Made by a program: the position numbers and the translations under genes. DNA of 32,325 nucleotides from an uncultured Saprospiraceae bacterium (GTDB lineage: Bacteria; Bacteroidota; Bacteroidia; Chitinophagales; Saprospiraceae), in the NCBI GenBank assembly GCA_937974625.1, contig CALJVJ010000398.1, forward strand, positions 1-32,325, given 5' to 3'. Below, in pieces: positions 8,554 through 16,414 of this stretch; the stretch's first letter is position 1; each line of letters starts with the position of its first letter. The notes beneath the pieces were generated by a model. It saw nothing but the letters and a program-made list of their open reading frames with translations, had not been told where the DNA came from and searched no databases.

Positions 8554-9837
8554 ATGAAATTAAAATTGCCTTTCATTTTATTAGTTGTATTAATTGGATT
8601 AGGAACAAACTCAATTAAAGCCACTCCGTTAATTCTTGAACTGGACACATTGTTTCTGAAACCAGAAAAACATAAAGGATATGGATTGTTTGAAATAGGA
8701 CATTGGTCACCACGCCTTCAAGAAGTTTCTGATAATGATGGATTGCTAAAAGTAATCCCTTCAAGTATTTCAAACCCAAAATTGGCTCAGGATTTCATTG
8801 ATATGAAAATATTTGCATATGAAAATATCAAGAAAAATAATCCAGAATATCTTGATACATTTATCAATGAAAATTATCCCGAAAGAATTGATACAGCAAA
8901 TATTCCTTCTGAACTTGATAACTCCCTTCAGTTTATTGTCGGAATGAAAGGGATGGACAGAATTTATATTATTGATGAAAATAATAATAAGGACTTTCGA
9001 GATGATTCAATCAGAATGCTTAATAAAATGAATTTTTATGCTCCAACACCAGAACCCGTTAAATGTCATTATAGGATTTATAATGGAAAAGAAATGGTTA
9101 ATGATTCCAGTTGGATACTTATTGAATTGGATAAAAGTAACAAGATAAAGATATCAGTAGCTCATCATTTGAAATCAACGTTTACGCTTAATAATCAGGA
9201 ATATGAAATCCAAATCGTAAATTGGATTCCCTATGTTCGCTTTTGTTTCGATAGCCCAATAATTAGCATAACATCTCAAAACGGAGTAAAAAAGGATTCC
9301 TTACTCAAAAGTGAAATATTTGAGATAGGGGAGTATTTAAAATTTGGCGATTCTTACTATAAGTTTGAAAATATTACGAATGATGGCAGCATAATCACTT
9401 TAATAAAGGAAGAGGTTGTCAGCGACAAAATTGGCACACAAGTCGGTTTTATTGCTCCTGACTTTGATTGTGTCACTACTGAAGGAGATTCAATTTCTTT
9501 AACAGATTACAAAAATGAGCCTTTACTATTAGTCAACGTTACAGCATGTTGGTCTCCAATAATGAGTTATGAATACTTCAAGGAGTTAAGCGAAGAGTAT
9601 AAATCAAAAGTTGACATTATAGCTATTGATGAATCTCCAGGAATTCTTGATGTGAATATTAAAGATTTCGGACTTAGCGGTAGGTTTGTAATTGCAAGTA
9701 AACATAGAGCTGTTAAAAACAATTACAGAGAAGACTTTTGTTCAAGAACTTGTTTTTTAATAAGTCCCCACGGGTATATTATTGATAAATTCCCAATCTC
9801 TGATTGGAAAATAGCCTTAGAAAAACATTTCAAGTAA
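8554..9837 (+). CDS. Exported thioredoxin-fold protein lacking the CXXC active site
   Basis: A 427-residue protein with a Sec signal (about 1-23, LPFILLVVLIGLG). The N-terminal half (about 30-290) is not recognisable but is periplasmic-looking, as in many TlpA-type fusion proteins. The C-terminal third (about 297-427) is a redoxin/TlpA-like fold: GFIAPDFDCVTTEGDSISLTD, then LLLVNVTACWSPIMSYEYFKEL, then FLISPHGYIIDKF. In the slot where the family has WCxPC, this protein has W333-SPIM, so both redox cysteines are replaced (Ser334, Met337). The usual cis-Pro site is also changed (SRTCFLIS). Cys396 and Cys400 (CSRTC) are present elsewhere. The gene looks more A/T-rich than its neighbours and splits two likely carbohydrate genes, suggesting an insertion. 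It is probably not a disulfide reductase. Confidence 0.75.
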   Translation: MKLKLPFILLVVLIGLGTNSIKATPLILELDTLFLKPEKHKGYGLFEIGHWSPRLQEVSDNDGLLKVIPSSISNPKLAQDFIDMKIFAYENIKKNNPEYLDTFINENYPERIDTANIPSELDNSLQFIVGMKGMDRIYIIDENNNKDFRDDSIRMLNKMNFYAPTPEPVKCHYRIYNGKEMVNDSSWILIELDKSNKIKISVAHHLKSTFTLNNQEYEIQIVNWIPYVRFCFDSPIISITSQNGVKKDSLLKSEIFEIGEYLKFGDSYYKFENITNDGSIITLIKEEVVSDKIGTQVGFIAPDFDCVTTEGDSISLTDYKNEPLLLVNVTACWSPIMSYEYFKELSEEYKSKVDIIAIDESPGILDVNIKDFGLSGRFVIASKHRAVKNNYREDFCSRTCFLISPHGYIIDKFPISDWKIALEKHFK

Positions 9838-10006
9838 CCATATGAAATAACTTTTTATAACAAATTGTCGCTAAACAAGTCACCTAGAACCATACTAAAT
9901 GTAATTTATTTTTTCTGTAAAATAAAGAATCTTTGTAATTAGGTATCATTATTTTCAGATAAATCTTCATTTCAATACTGCTTTCAAATAGCGTTTAGAA
10001 AATTTG

Positions 10007-10031
10007 ATACATTACTACTAAAGTAATGTAT
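10007..10031. promoter_or_regulatory. 10-bp perfect inverted repeat (hairpin or operator)
   Basis: ATACATTACT at 10007-10016 and AGTAATGTAT at 10022-10031 pair perfectly around a 5-nt loop. It lies 170 bp after the thioredoxin-fold gene and 265 bp before the esterase gene. There is no T tract after the stem, so it is not a typical terminator. Confidence 0.35.
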
Positions 10032-10107
10032 TTCTAAATAGACCTATTTGACTAATTAAAAGGTCATTTTCACTAGACAAATTTCAGATATATTAAACAT
10101 CCTTTTT

Positions 10108-10124
10108 TTAGCAGAATCTGCTAA
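10108..10124. promoter_or_regulatory. Operator-like palindrome TTAGCAGAATCTGCTAA
   Basis: An 8-bp perfect dyad around a single central base, preceded by a T run. It is 171 bp upstream of the esterase ATG. The size fits a dimeric repressor site; the regulator is unknown. Confidence 0.35.
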
Positions 10125-10295
10125 GAATAAGTATAGAAAAGGGTTTAACCTATCAGGTCTTAATATGAACCAAAAGTTTAGCTTATTATCAAATTTTCGC
10201 TTAGAGGTCAAATATGTAGCCTGTCTGTTTTCGTGGGCAAATTCTCCCTTTTGGCTTTGGAAGACCTATTATAAAAATCAATAATCAGCATAAAT

Positions 10296-11834
10296 ATGAA
10301 AAAGCAAATATTTCTCTCACTACTAGTATTAGGATTTATAACGAATTTAGGCATCCAAGAAGCAAAAGCAGCCGTAAAACTTCCCGCTATTATCAGTTCG
10401 AATATGGTATTACAACAGGATGCCGAAGTAACTATTTGGGGTTGGGCGAATGGGAAAGAGAAAATTACGATAACGAGTAGTTGGACTAAAAAAAAGGTTA
10501 AAATCAAAGCAGATAAAAATGGCAATTGGCAGGTTGCTATAAAGACACCAAAAGCTGGTGGAAACCATCGTTTGACTATTAAAGGGAAAAATAAAATTGA
10601 ACTTGATAATATTCTAATGGGAGATATTTGGGTTTGTTCAGGACAGTCCAATATGGCAAGGAAACTGGGTTTACAAAGAGGGCAAAAACCTTTAGTTAAT
10701 TTTTGGGAAGCATCTCAACAAGCCAATCATCCTGAAATTCGTTTTTTTAAGGTAAAAAGGGCTTTAGCAGATACTCCTCAGGCTGATGTAGAGGGAGAAT
10801 GGTTGATTTGTACGCCCGAAACGGTTTTAGAATTTTCTGCAGTAGGTTATTTTTTCGGTAAAAAATTACACCAACAATTAGCGATACCTGTTGGTTTAAT
10901 CCAAACGACATGGGGAGGAACGCCTGTGGAAGGATGGACTCGAAAATCTGATTTGGCCAATGATTTCATTATTGAAAAAGAAGAACATGGGCAAGAACGC
11001 TTTGAACTAGACAGTCTGGCACATGCTAAAAATATGGAGGCATTTGAAAAAGGATTTATTAAAAAACGACCTACGACTCCTCCAAGTTTTTATGTAAAAA
11101 GAAGAAAACATCATAAGATTGGTCATCTTTATAATGCCATGATTCACCCTTTAATCAACTATACCATAAAAGGAGCTATTTGGTATCAAGGAGAATCGAA
11201 TCGAGATTATCCAAACCAATACAAACAATTATTCTCGAATATGATTCAAACTTGGCGGAAGGATTGGGGAATTGGTGATTTTCCATTTTATTTTGTACAA
11301 ATTGCGCCATTTTATTATAATGGTGATTATGCAATTCCTTATATCTGGGAAGCGCAATATGAGGCACTTAAATTACCTCAAACTGGAATGGCATCGACTC
11401 AAGACATTGGTCAAATTTATGATATTCATCCTCCAGAAAAAGAAGAAGTCGGTAGAAGACTGGCTTTAGTTGCGCTTAACCAGACGTATGGAAAATCAGA
11501 GATTGCATATTCTGGCCCAGTTGTAAAAAATACCGAATATAATGGAAATAAGGTAGTGATAGAATTTGACCCGATGGGAGGTGAGCTATTTTCCGCAGGA
11601 AGCGGAATTGGTGGCGTTCCTTCTTTTTATCTTGCTGACGAATTCAAAGTTTTTCATCCAGCAAGGGTTAAACAAAAGGGGAATACCATTACCTTAACAG
11701 CAAAAGGAATAGCAAAACCTACTGCAGTTCGGTACTTATGGAATGATAACGCCAATGCGACTATTTTTAATAGTTATGGCTTACCTGCTACTGGATTTCG
11801 GACGGATGATTGGGTGGATGCGAAGTACAAATAA
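10296..11834 (+). CDS. Sialate-O-acetylesterase-type SGNH hydrolase (carbohydrate acetylesterase)
   Basis: A 512-residue exported esterase (signal peptide about 1-25, ending KAA). It has the SASA-family layout: a small beta domain (about 28-105), block I MGDIWVCSGQSNM with nucleophile Ser118, the block III signature AIWYQGESN (295-302), and the catalytic Asp/His pair in IYDIHPPEKEEVGRRLA (Asp376, His378). The C-terminal beta region ends ATIFNSYGLPATGFRTDDW. Length and motifs are normal. Members remove O-acetyl groups from sialic acids, but many homologues in Bacteroidota glycan loci act on acetylated xylan or other plant and algal glycans. Given the CE15-like enzyme and kdgK-eda nearby, a role in deacetylating an acidic polysaccharide is more likely here. 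That substrate is inference. Confidence 0.9.
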   Translation: MKKQIFLSLLVLGFITNLGIQEAKAAVKLPAIISSNMVLQQDAEVTIWGWANGKEKITITSSWTKKKVKIKADKNGNWQVAIKTPKAGGNHRLTIKGKNKIELDNILMGDIWVCSGQSNMARKLGLQRGQKPLVNFWEASQQANHPEIRFFKVKRALADTPQADVEGEWLICTPETVLEFSAVGYFFGKKLHQQLAIPVGLIQTTWGGTPVEGWTRKSDLANDFIIEKEEHGQERFELDSLAHAKNMEAFEKGFIKKRPTTPPSFYVKRRKHHKIGHLYNAMIHPLINYTIKGAIWYQGESNRDYPNQYKQLFSNMIQTWRKDWGIGDFPFYFVQIAPFYYNGDYAIPYIWEAQYEALKLPQTGMASTQDIGQIYDIHPPEKEEVGRRLALVALNQTYGKSEIAYSGPVVKNTEYNGNKVVIEFDPMGGELFSAGSGIGGVPSFYLADEFKVFHPARVKQKGNTITLTAKGIAKPTAVRYLWNDNANATIFNSYGLPATGFRTDDWVDAKYK

Positions 11835-11842
11835 TTGTTGTT

Positions 11843-11884
11843 TTGTTGCTATGGTGCCTTTTAAATAAAGCAACATAGCAACAA
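11843..11884. terminator. Candidate bidirectional terminator between convergent genes
   Basis: A perfect 11-bp stem, TTGTTGCTATG / CATAGCAACAA, encloses a 20-nt loop and fills the 67-bp gap between two convergent genes. There is no strong U tract, but position and stem length support transcript termination or end protection for both. Confidence 0.5.
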
Positions 11885-11901
11885 TGTAAACCCTTTACTT
11901 A

Positions 11902-13080
11902 CTATCCTTCCATCTTCAATACCGCATACTTCCCTTTATTCCAACCATGCACCAATAAATATAAATGATTCTTGCCATTTGCATCCCTTACATGATGCGG
12001 CCAAACGTGATGAATATTGGTTAAAACAGGAATATCTAAATCACCTGGAATAATAGTAGACACCAATTCCTTACCCGTATGCGCATAAATAGGTGCAGAT
12101 TTCATATCGCCTACTGCACTTAAAGCATTGAAGAAAAAATGTTCTGTTTTATAGGACACATTGCAGACTAGACTGCCTTCTGGAATATCAGAAAACATCT
12201 CTACAAAAGCACCATCTTTTCTAAATTTAACTACTTGTCCTGCAGCTCGATTAGCTACTAAAATGTGTCCTTCGTGTGCATAAACCCCATGTGCTGTTTG
12301 GAATTGACCAGGTGCTTTCCCTTTGCCACCCCATGCTAATCTGCCCCAATCCCAAGAACCGTCTTTTTCCTCTATGGTCAATACAAAATCACCTTTAGAA
12401 TAACCGTGAGCAGCGTAAATAATGCCATCTAAATAAGTGACATCAGTTACGCCAAAATTACTTCCTTTAGATTTGAAAAAGTCGTTGGCAGGAACAAAAT
12501 CAAATTCAATGCCTTTAGGTTTTAAAATATCGCTGACAATCGTTCCGTCCATGTTTAATATCAATACTCTTTTTCCCTCCTGTGCTACAGCTAAATGTTT
12601 TTTTCCTTTGTGTACGAAAAATACAATACCATGAATATTGTCTTTAAGTCTTTCATCGGTGCCTAGCGTTTTCCAGTTTTTTAGGTCAGGACTAATTGAA
12701 CAAAGCCCATATCCAGGAATTCCAGTGAAAATAATACCTGATTCTGGGTCTTCCGTAAATCCACCGTGCATATTTGGTTCAAATTCCCTAGCATCCATCG
12801 GAAGTGCAGCAGTTAATTCCTCATCATAAGAAAAAACAAAATCACCTTGCCCTGTTTTTAGCTTATATTGATTACTATTGCTTTTGTAATTGGTTGCTAC
12901 TTCTTCTCCGTGATGATGGGTATGTGGATGCCCATGGAGATGGTCATGCTCATGCGAATGATGGTTTTCTACAGCAGCTATCTTTTCAACAGGGAAGTTT
13001 TCTTTTTGCTTCATAAATGCATAAGAAATTCCTATGATAGCTAGGAACAGAACGATTTTTATTGTGGGTAAATTTTTCAT
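11902..13080 (-). CDS. Membrane-anchored NHL-like beta-propeller with poly-His metal-binding segment
   Basis: A 392-residue protein with an N-terminal hydrophobic segment (about 7-22), either an uncleaved anchor or a signal. Residues 40-57 (HHSHEHDHLHGHPHTHHH) contain 11 His in 18 positions, a typical zinc/nickel/copper-binding tract. The rest (about 70-392) has repeated strand patterns such as GITFTGIPGYGLCS-like blades, GVTDVTYLDGIIYAAHGYSKGDFV and TAHGVYAHEGHILVANRAAGQVVKFRKDG, consistent with an NHL/SMP-30-type six-bladed propeller. The propeller call comes from blade pattern, not a named domain match. The gene is divergent from dctP and shares its upstream region, including the 37-bp element at 13169-13205. 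Its function is unknown; metal handling or an extracellular lactonase/binding role are possibilities. Confidence 0.8.
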   Translation of the reverse strand: MKNLPTIKIVLFLAIIGISYAFMKQKENFPVEKIAAVENHHSHEHDHLHGHPHTHHHGEEVATNYKSNSNQYKLKTGQGDFVFSYDEELTAALPMDAREFEPNMHGGFTEDPESGIIFTGIPGYGLCSISPDLKNWKTLGTDERLKDNIHGIVFFVHKGKKHLAVAQEGKRVLILNMDGTIVSDILKPKGIEFDFVPANDFFKSKGSNFGVTDVTYLDGIIYAAHGYSKGDFVLTIEEKDGSWDWGRLAWGGKGKAPGQFQTAHGVYAHEGHILVANRAAGQVVKFRKDGAFVEMFSDIPEGSLVCNVSYKTEHFFFNALSAVGDMKSAPIYAHTGKELVSTIIPGDLDIPVLTNIHHVWPHHVRDANGKNHLYLLVHGWNKGKYAVLKMEG

Positions 13081-13168
13081 TTATAAAATATTTTATTTGT
13101 AGCTTCGTAAGTTAGCTATTTTTTAAAAGAGGTTAATTTTTTGCTTACCTTATCCGTAATACAAGGGT

Positions 13169-13205
13169 GTAAAATAACAGTTGTATTTTATTTTTCCTAA
13201 ATATG
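13169..13205. promoter_or_regulatory. 37-bp shared element, copy 1 (upstream of dctP)
   Basis: This sequence (starting GTAAAATAA, core TATTTTTCCTAAATA) matches 17782-17818 at 32 of 37 positions with no gaps. It lies in the divergent region between the poly-His propeller gene and dctP. The other copy lies upstream of the Crp/Fnr-type gene, so a common regulator binding site is likely. Immediately after it comes an 8-bp hairpin at 13204-13228 that the second copy lacks. Confidence 0.55.
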
Positions 13206-13228
13206 CCTTTTTTTTTATTTAAAAGGCA
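13204..13228. other. Hairpin in dctP upstream region
   Basis: TGCCTTTT and AAAAGGCA form a perfect 8-bp stem with a 9-nt T-rich loop, directly after the shared 37-bp element. It lies upstream of dctP and no gene ends here, so it is more likely a regulatory dyad or part of an insertion than a terminator. Confidence 0.45.
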
Positions 13229-13275
13229 AATAGAATATAATGCTGGGGAATAATTTGATTTTTAAATGAAGTCTT

Positions 13276-14250
13276 ATGACAAAACAAAAAACCTTACTTC
13301 TTGCAAGTTTATTATTGCTAATAGGTTGTGCCGAAATTTCTGATACCAAAACGCTCAAATTAGCCCATGGTTTGGATGTAACCCATCCTGTTCATAAAGG
13401 CATGGAGTATATGGCGGAAAGGTTGGCGGAAAAGTCAGGTGGCGAATTACAAATTGAAATTTATCCTGCCCAACAATTAGGAACAGAACGACAATCATTA
13501 GAATTATTACAAATCGGTAGTTTAGCAATGACTAAAACATCAGGTGCCGTAATGGAAAATTTTGCTCCACAGATTAAGGCGTTGAGCCTACCTTATATTT
13601 TCAAAGGAAGGGCGCATGCCTATCGAGTGCAAGATAGCAAAGTAGGTAAGGATTTATTATTGCAAAGTGAAAAATTTTGGCTAAGAGGTTTAGGTTATTT
13701 CGATGCTGGACAGCGTTCTTTTTATACCAAAGATAGACCGATTAATAGTCCAGAGGATTTGGAAGGATTAAAAATTCGAGTACAAGAAAGTGTGACGGCT
13801 ATGAATCTAGTGCGGTCCTTGGGTGGCGCTCCAACGCCCATTTCTTGGGGAGAATTATATACCGCCTTGCAACAAGGCGTAGTAGATGGTGCAGAAAATA
13901 ACCCGCCTAGTTTTTATACCTCTCGGCATTATGAAGTTTGCAAATATTATTCTTTAAACGAACATACAGCGGTTCCCGATATGTTGGTGATTGGAACAGT
14001 TGCATGGAATAGATTAACTTCTCAAGAGCAAATTTGGCTACAAGAAGCAGCAGATGAAGCGATTAGCTTTCAAAGAAAATTATGGGTGGAGGCAGAAGAA
14101 AAAGCTTTAGCTGAAGTCGAAGCAGCAGGGGTTACTGTTATTCGGCCTGACAAATCCACTTTTATGACAAAAACGAAGGGCTTATTAACTGCCTATAAAG
14201 CCGATAAAGAAATGTTTGAATTGATTCAAAAAATACAAGCAATTGATTGA
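13276..14250 (+). CDS. dctP: TRAP transporter substrate-binding lipoprotein, DctP family
   Basis: The 324-residue periplasmic receptor of a TRAP transporter. It captures an organic acid and delivers it to the DctQM membrane complex. The signal ends in the lipobox LLIGC with Cys18, so it is lipid-anchored. The mature sequence follows the DctP fold: TLKLAHGLDVTHPVHKGMEYMAERLAE at the start, EIYPAQQLGTERQSLELLQIG, and the signature GLKIRVQES, with Arg168 as the expected carboxylate clamp, then VDGAENNPPSFYTSRHYEVCKYYSL. DctP relatives with this architecture include uronate and C4-dicarboxylate receptors. The kdgK-eda genes in the window favour a hexuronate or related sugar acid, as inference. 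dctQ follows after a 112-bp repeat-rich spacer. Confidence 0.93.
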   Translation: MTKQKTLLLASLLLLIGCAEISDTKTLKLAHGLDVTHPVHKGMEYMAERLAEKSGGELQIEIYPAQQLGTERQSLELLQIGSLAMTKTSGAVMENFAPQIKALSLPYIFKGRAHAYRVQDSKVGKDLLLQSEKFWLRGLGYFDAGQRSFYTKDRPINSPEDLEGLKIRVQESVTAMNLVRSLGGAPTPISWGELYTALQQGVVDGAENNPPSFYTSRHYEVCKYYSLNEHTAVPDMLVIGTVAWNRLTSQEQIWLQEAADEAISFQRKLWVEAEEKALAEVEAAGVTVIRPDKSTFMTKTKGLLTAYKADKEMFELIQKIQAID

Positions 14251-14362
14251 TAGAGAAGTCAGATTCAATTTTGAATATAAAACTGATATTCCATTATTTG
14301 AAGAGAGCAAATCTGACTACTGACAACAAAGTGACCTGACTTCTCTCTTCTAAAAAAAAGCC
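14251..14362. repeat. Repeat-rich spacer between dctP and dctQ
   Basis: AGAGAAGTCAG (14252-14262) pairs perfectly with CTGACTTCTCT (14336-14346). The inner AGTCAGATT (14258-14266) can alternatively pair with AATCTGACT (14310-14318). A 15-nt piece, AATCTGACTACTGAC at 14310-14324, recurs inverted with one change at 16217-16231 after dctM. The structure could tune the ratio of receptor to membrane subunits. Confidence 0.5.
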
Positions 14363-14833
14363 ATGCGAGAAAAAATAAATTATTACCTCGGTAGATTTTT
14401 AGCCTTATTAATGGCGATTATGACGGTGGATGTATTATGGGGTGTATTCACCCGTTATGCAATGGGCGCCCAAGCCAGTTGGTCTGAAGAATTGGCTCGT
14501 TTCTTATTGATATGGATAGGCATATTAGGCGCAGCTTATGCTTCAGGACAAAATATGCATTTAGCCATCGATTTATTATCTCCACGATTGAATGATGCAG
14601 CCAATAAACGTTTGAACCTATTTATAAGAGGTTTAATTATAGCTTTTGCCTTATTTGTTTTGGTCATTGGTGGGACTCGATTAATTTATATTTCTCAAGT
14701 TTTAGGGCAATTATCTCCTGCTTTAAGAGTACCGATGTCGATAGTTTATGGAGCGGTTCCTTTAAGTGGAATATTAATTATTTATTATAAACTGACGGAA
14801 ACATATCAACCCAGTATGGTGACTGGTGATTAG
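14363..14833 (+). CDS. dctQ: TRAP transporter small membrane subunit, DctQ family
   Basis: A 156-residue protein with four predicted membrane segments (about 10-30, 45-63, 87-108 and 123-141). It has the family core SWSEELARFLLIWIGILGAAYASGQ and the following MHLAIDLL. The DctQ subunit scaffolds the DctM elevator domain and helps bind the DctP receptor. Size is normal. The start at 14363 follows an A-rich stretch (TAAAAAAAAGCC). It lies between dctP and dctM on the same strand. The 89-bp gap to dctM carries GTGATTAG/AATCAC-type repeated motifs rather than a promoter I can recognise. Confidence 0.93.
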   Translation: MREKINYYLGRFLALLMAIMTVDVLWGVFTRYAMGAQASWSEELARFLLIWIGILGAAYASGQNMHLAIDLLSPRLNDAANKRLNLFIRGLIIAFALFVLVIGGTRLIYISQVLGQLSPALRVPMSIVYGAVPLSGILIIYYKLTETYQPSMVTGD

Positions 14834-14922
14834 AAATTAGTGATTAGGTAGCCTAGGATTTAATTTAGAATCACAATTCACTAACCACTAACAAAATTTT
14901 AAACAAAACAAAGACCAGCAAA

Positions 14923-16209
14923 ATGGAAGTTTTTATACTTGTTATTTCTTTCATTATTTTATTAGGTATTGGGGTGCCGATTGCTTGGAGTATTGGACTG
15001 AGTAGTATTTTTACCATGTTGGTAAGCATTCCTGCCATTCCAGCTTTTACGACCGTTGCACAAAGAATGGCAACAGGCTTAGATAGTTTTTCCTTATTGG
15101 CGATACCTTTTTTCATTTTAGCAGGACAAATCATGAATCGTGGAGGGATTGCCAAGCGACTCGTTGGATTTGCTCGGACCTTGGTGGGGGCTTTGCCTGG
15201 AGGGTTGGCACATGTAAATATTATCTCCGCAATGATGTTTGGGGCGATAGCAGGTTCAGCGGTAGCAGCAGCGTCTGCTATTGGCAGTTTTATGACGGAG
15301 GAAATGGAAGAAGAGGGCTATAGCAAAGAATTTGCTGCGGCTGTAAATATTACTTCCTCCACAACAGGATTAATTATTCCACCGAGTAATGTACTGATTG
15401 TTTATTCATTGGCAAGTGGGGGAGTCTCTATTGCAGCATTATTTTTGGCGGGCTATATTCCTGGCATCTTGACAGGTCTTTTGTTAATGATAGTAGCAGC
15501 GGTTTGGTCTAAAAAGAATGGTTATAAAGTAGGAAAAAGAAGTACTATCATCCAAGTATGGACTAGTTTCTGGTCGGCTTTCCCAAGCTTATTATTGTTA
15601 GTTGTAGTCATTGGAGGCATCGTAGGAGGGATTTTTACTGCTACAGAAGCTTCGGCAGTGGCTGTTTTGTATTGCTTAATCCTAACTTATTTTTATAAAG
15701 AAGTAGCCATTAAGGAATTGCCAGACATTTTTTTAGCAGCGGTTGGAACTACAGCTATTGTAATGTTACTAATAGGCACTTCTATGAGTATGTCTTGGAT
15801 AATGGCCTATGAAAATATTCCACAAAATATTACGGCAGCCCTTTTATCTGTAAGTGATAGCAAAATAGTGATTTTATTAATTATCAATTTAATCCTATTA
15901 TTCGTTGGTATCTTTATGGATATGACACCGGCGGTTTTGATTTTCACACCTATCTTTTTGCCCGTTGTTACCGAGTTGGGAATGGACCCCACTCATTTCG
16001 GTATTGTCATGGTTTTAAACCTTTGTATTGGTCTTTGTACGCCACCTGTCGGAGCGGTATTATTTGTTGGCGTTGGTGTAGCTGGTACAACTATTCAAAA
16101 AGTTATTCGACCGCTAATGCCTTTCTTTATTGCCATGTTGTTGGCTTTATTACTAGTGACTTATATTCCTGAATTGAGTTTATGGTTGCCTAGCATATTT
16201 GGATTTTAA
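14923..16209 (+). CDS. dctM: TRAP transporter large permease subunit, DctM family
   Basis: A 428-residue, about 12-span membrane protein that forms the Na+-coupled translocation path of the TRAP system. Diagnostic stretches are IGVPIAWSIGLSS at the N-terminus, FFILAGQIMNRGGIAKRLVGFARTL, GSAVAAASAIGSFM, the first helical hairpin TSSTTGLIIPPSNVLIVYS, and the second hairpin NLCIGLCTPPVGAVLFVG. These two hairpins carry the Na+ and substrate sites in the family. Length and motifs are intact. It is the last gene of dctPQM; the downstream 205 bp before the convergent CE15-like gene contain no clear terminator. Confidence 0.95.
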   Translation: MEVFILVISFIILLGIGVPIAWSIGLSSIFTMLVSIPAIPAFTTVAQRMATGLDSFSLLAIPFFILAGQIMNRGGIAKRLVGFARTLVGALPGGLAHVNIISAMMFGAIAGSAVAAASAIGSFMTEEMEEEGYSKEFAAAVNITSSTTGLIIPPSNVLIVYSLASGGVSIAALFLAGYIPGILTGLLLMIVAAVWSKKNGYKVGKRSTIIQVWTSFWSAFPSLLLLVVVIGGIVGGIFTATEASAVAVLYCLILTYFYKEVAIKELPDIFLAAVGTTAIVMLLIGTSMSMSWIMAYENIPQNITAALLSVSDSKIVILLIINLILLFVGIFMDMTPAVLIFTPIFLPVVTELGMDPTHFGIVMVLNLCIGLCTPPVGAVLFVGVGVAGTTIQKVIRPLMPFFIAMLLALLLVTYIPELSLWLPSIFGF

Positions 16210-16414
16210 AATTAAGGTCAGTAGCCAGATTGCACTATTCAAACTTTTTTTACTGCTAACATTAAATCCTGCCCCAATGAAATATATCGTTTGTCCAAGA
16301 CAAAAAAGATAGGCTAAAAATGAATGCAATAAATAAGGTGTTTTTCATAAGTTAATCTGCTAATAATCGCTTTCGAAAAAATGATAGTAAAGAATGTGTA
16401 AATTCAATTAACAA

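Larger units (their letters stand above)
9838..10295. other. 458-bp intergenic region with two palindromes
   Basis: No gene was seen. The interval is A/T-rich and holds a 10-bp perfect stem at 10007-10031 and an 8-bp palindrome at 10108-10124. It precedes the SGNH esterase gene, so it should contain that promoter, but no exact TAnnTTTG match was found. Confidence 0.6.

Noticed and set aside
13204..13228. Hairpin with T-rich loop considered as a terminator
   Set aside because: No gene ends upstream on either strand; it lies between two divergent starts, so termination is not a sensible role.
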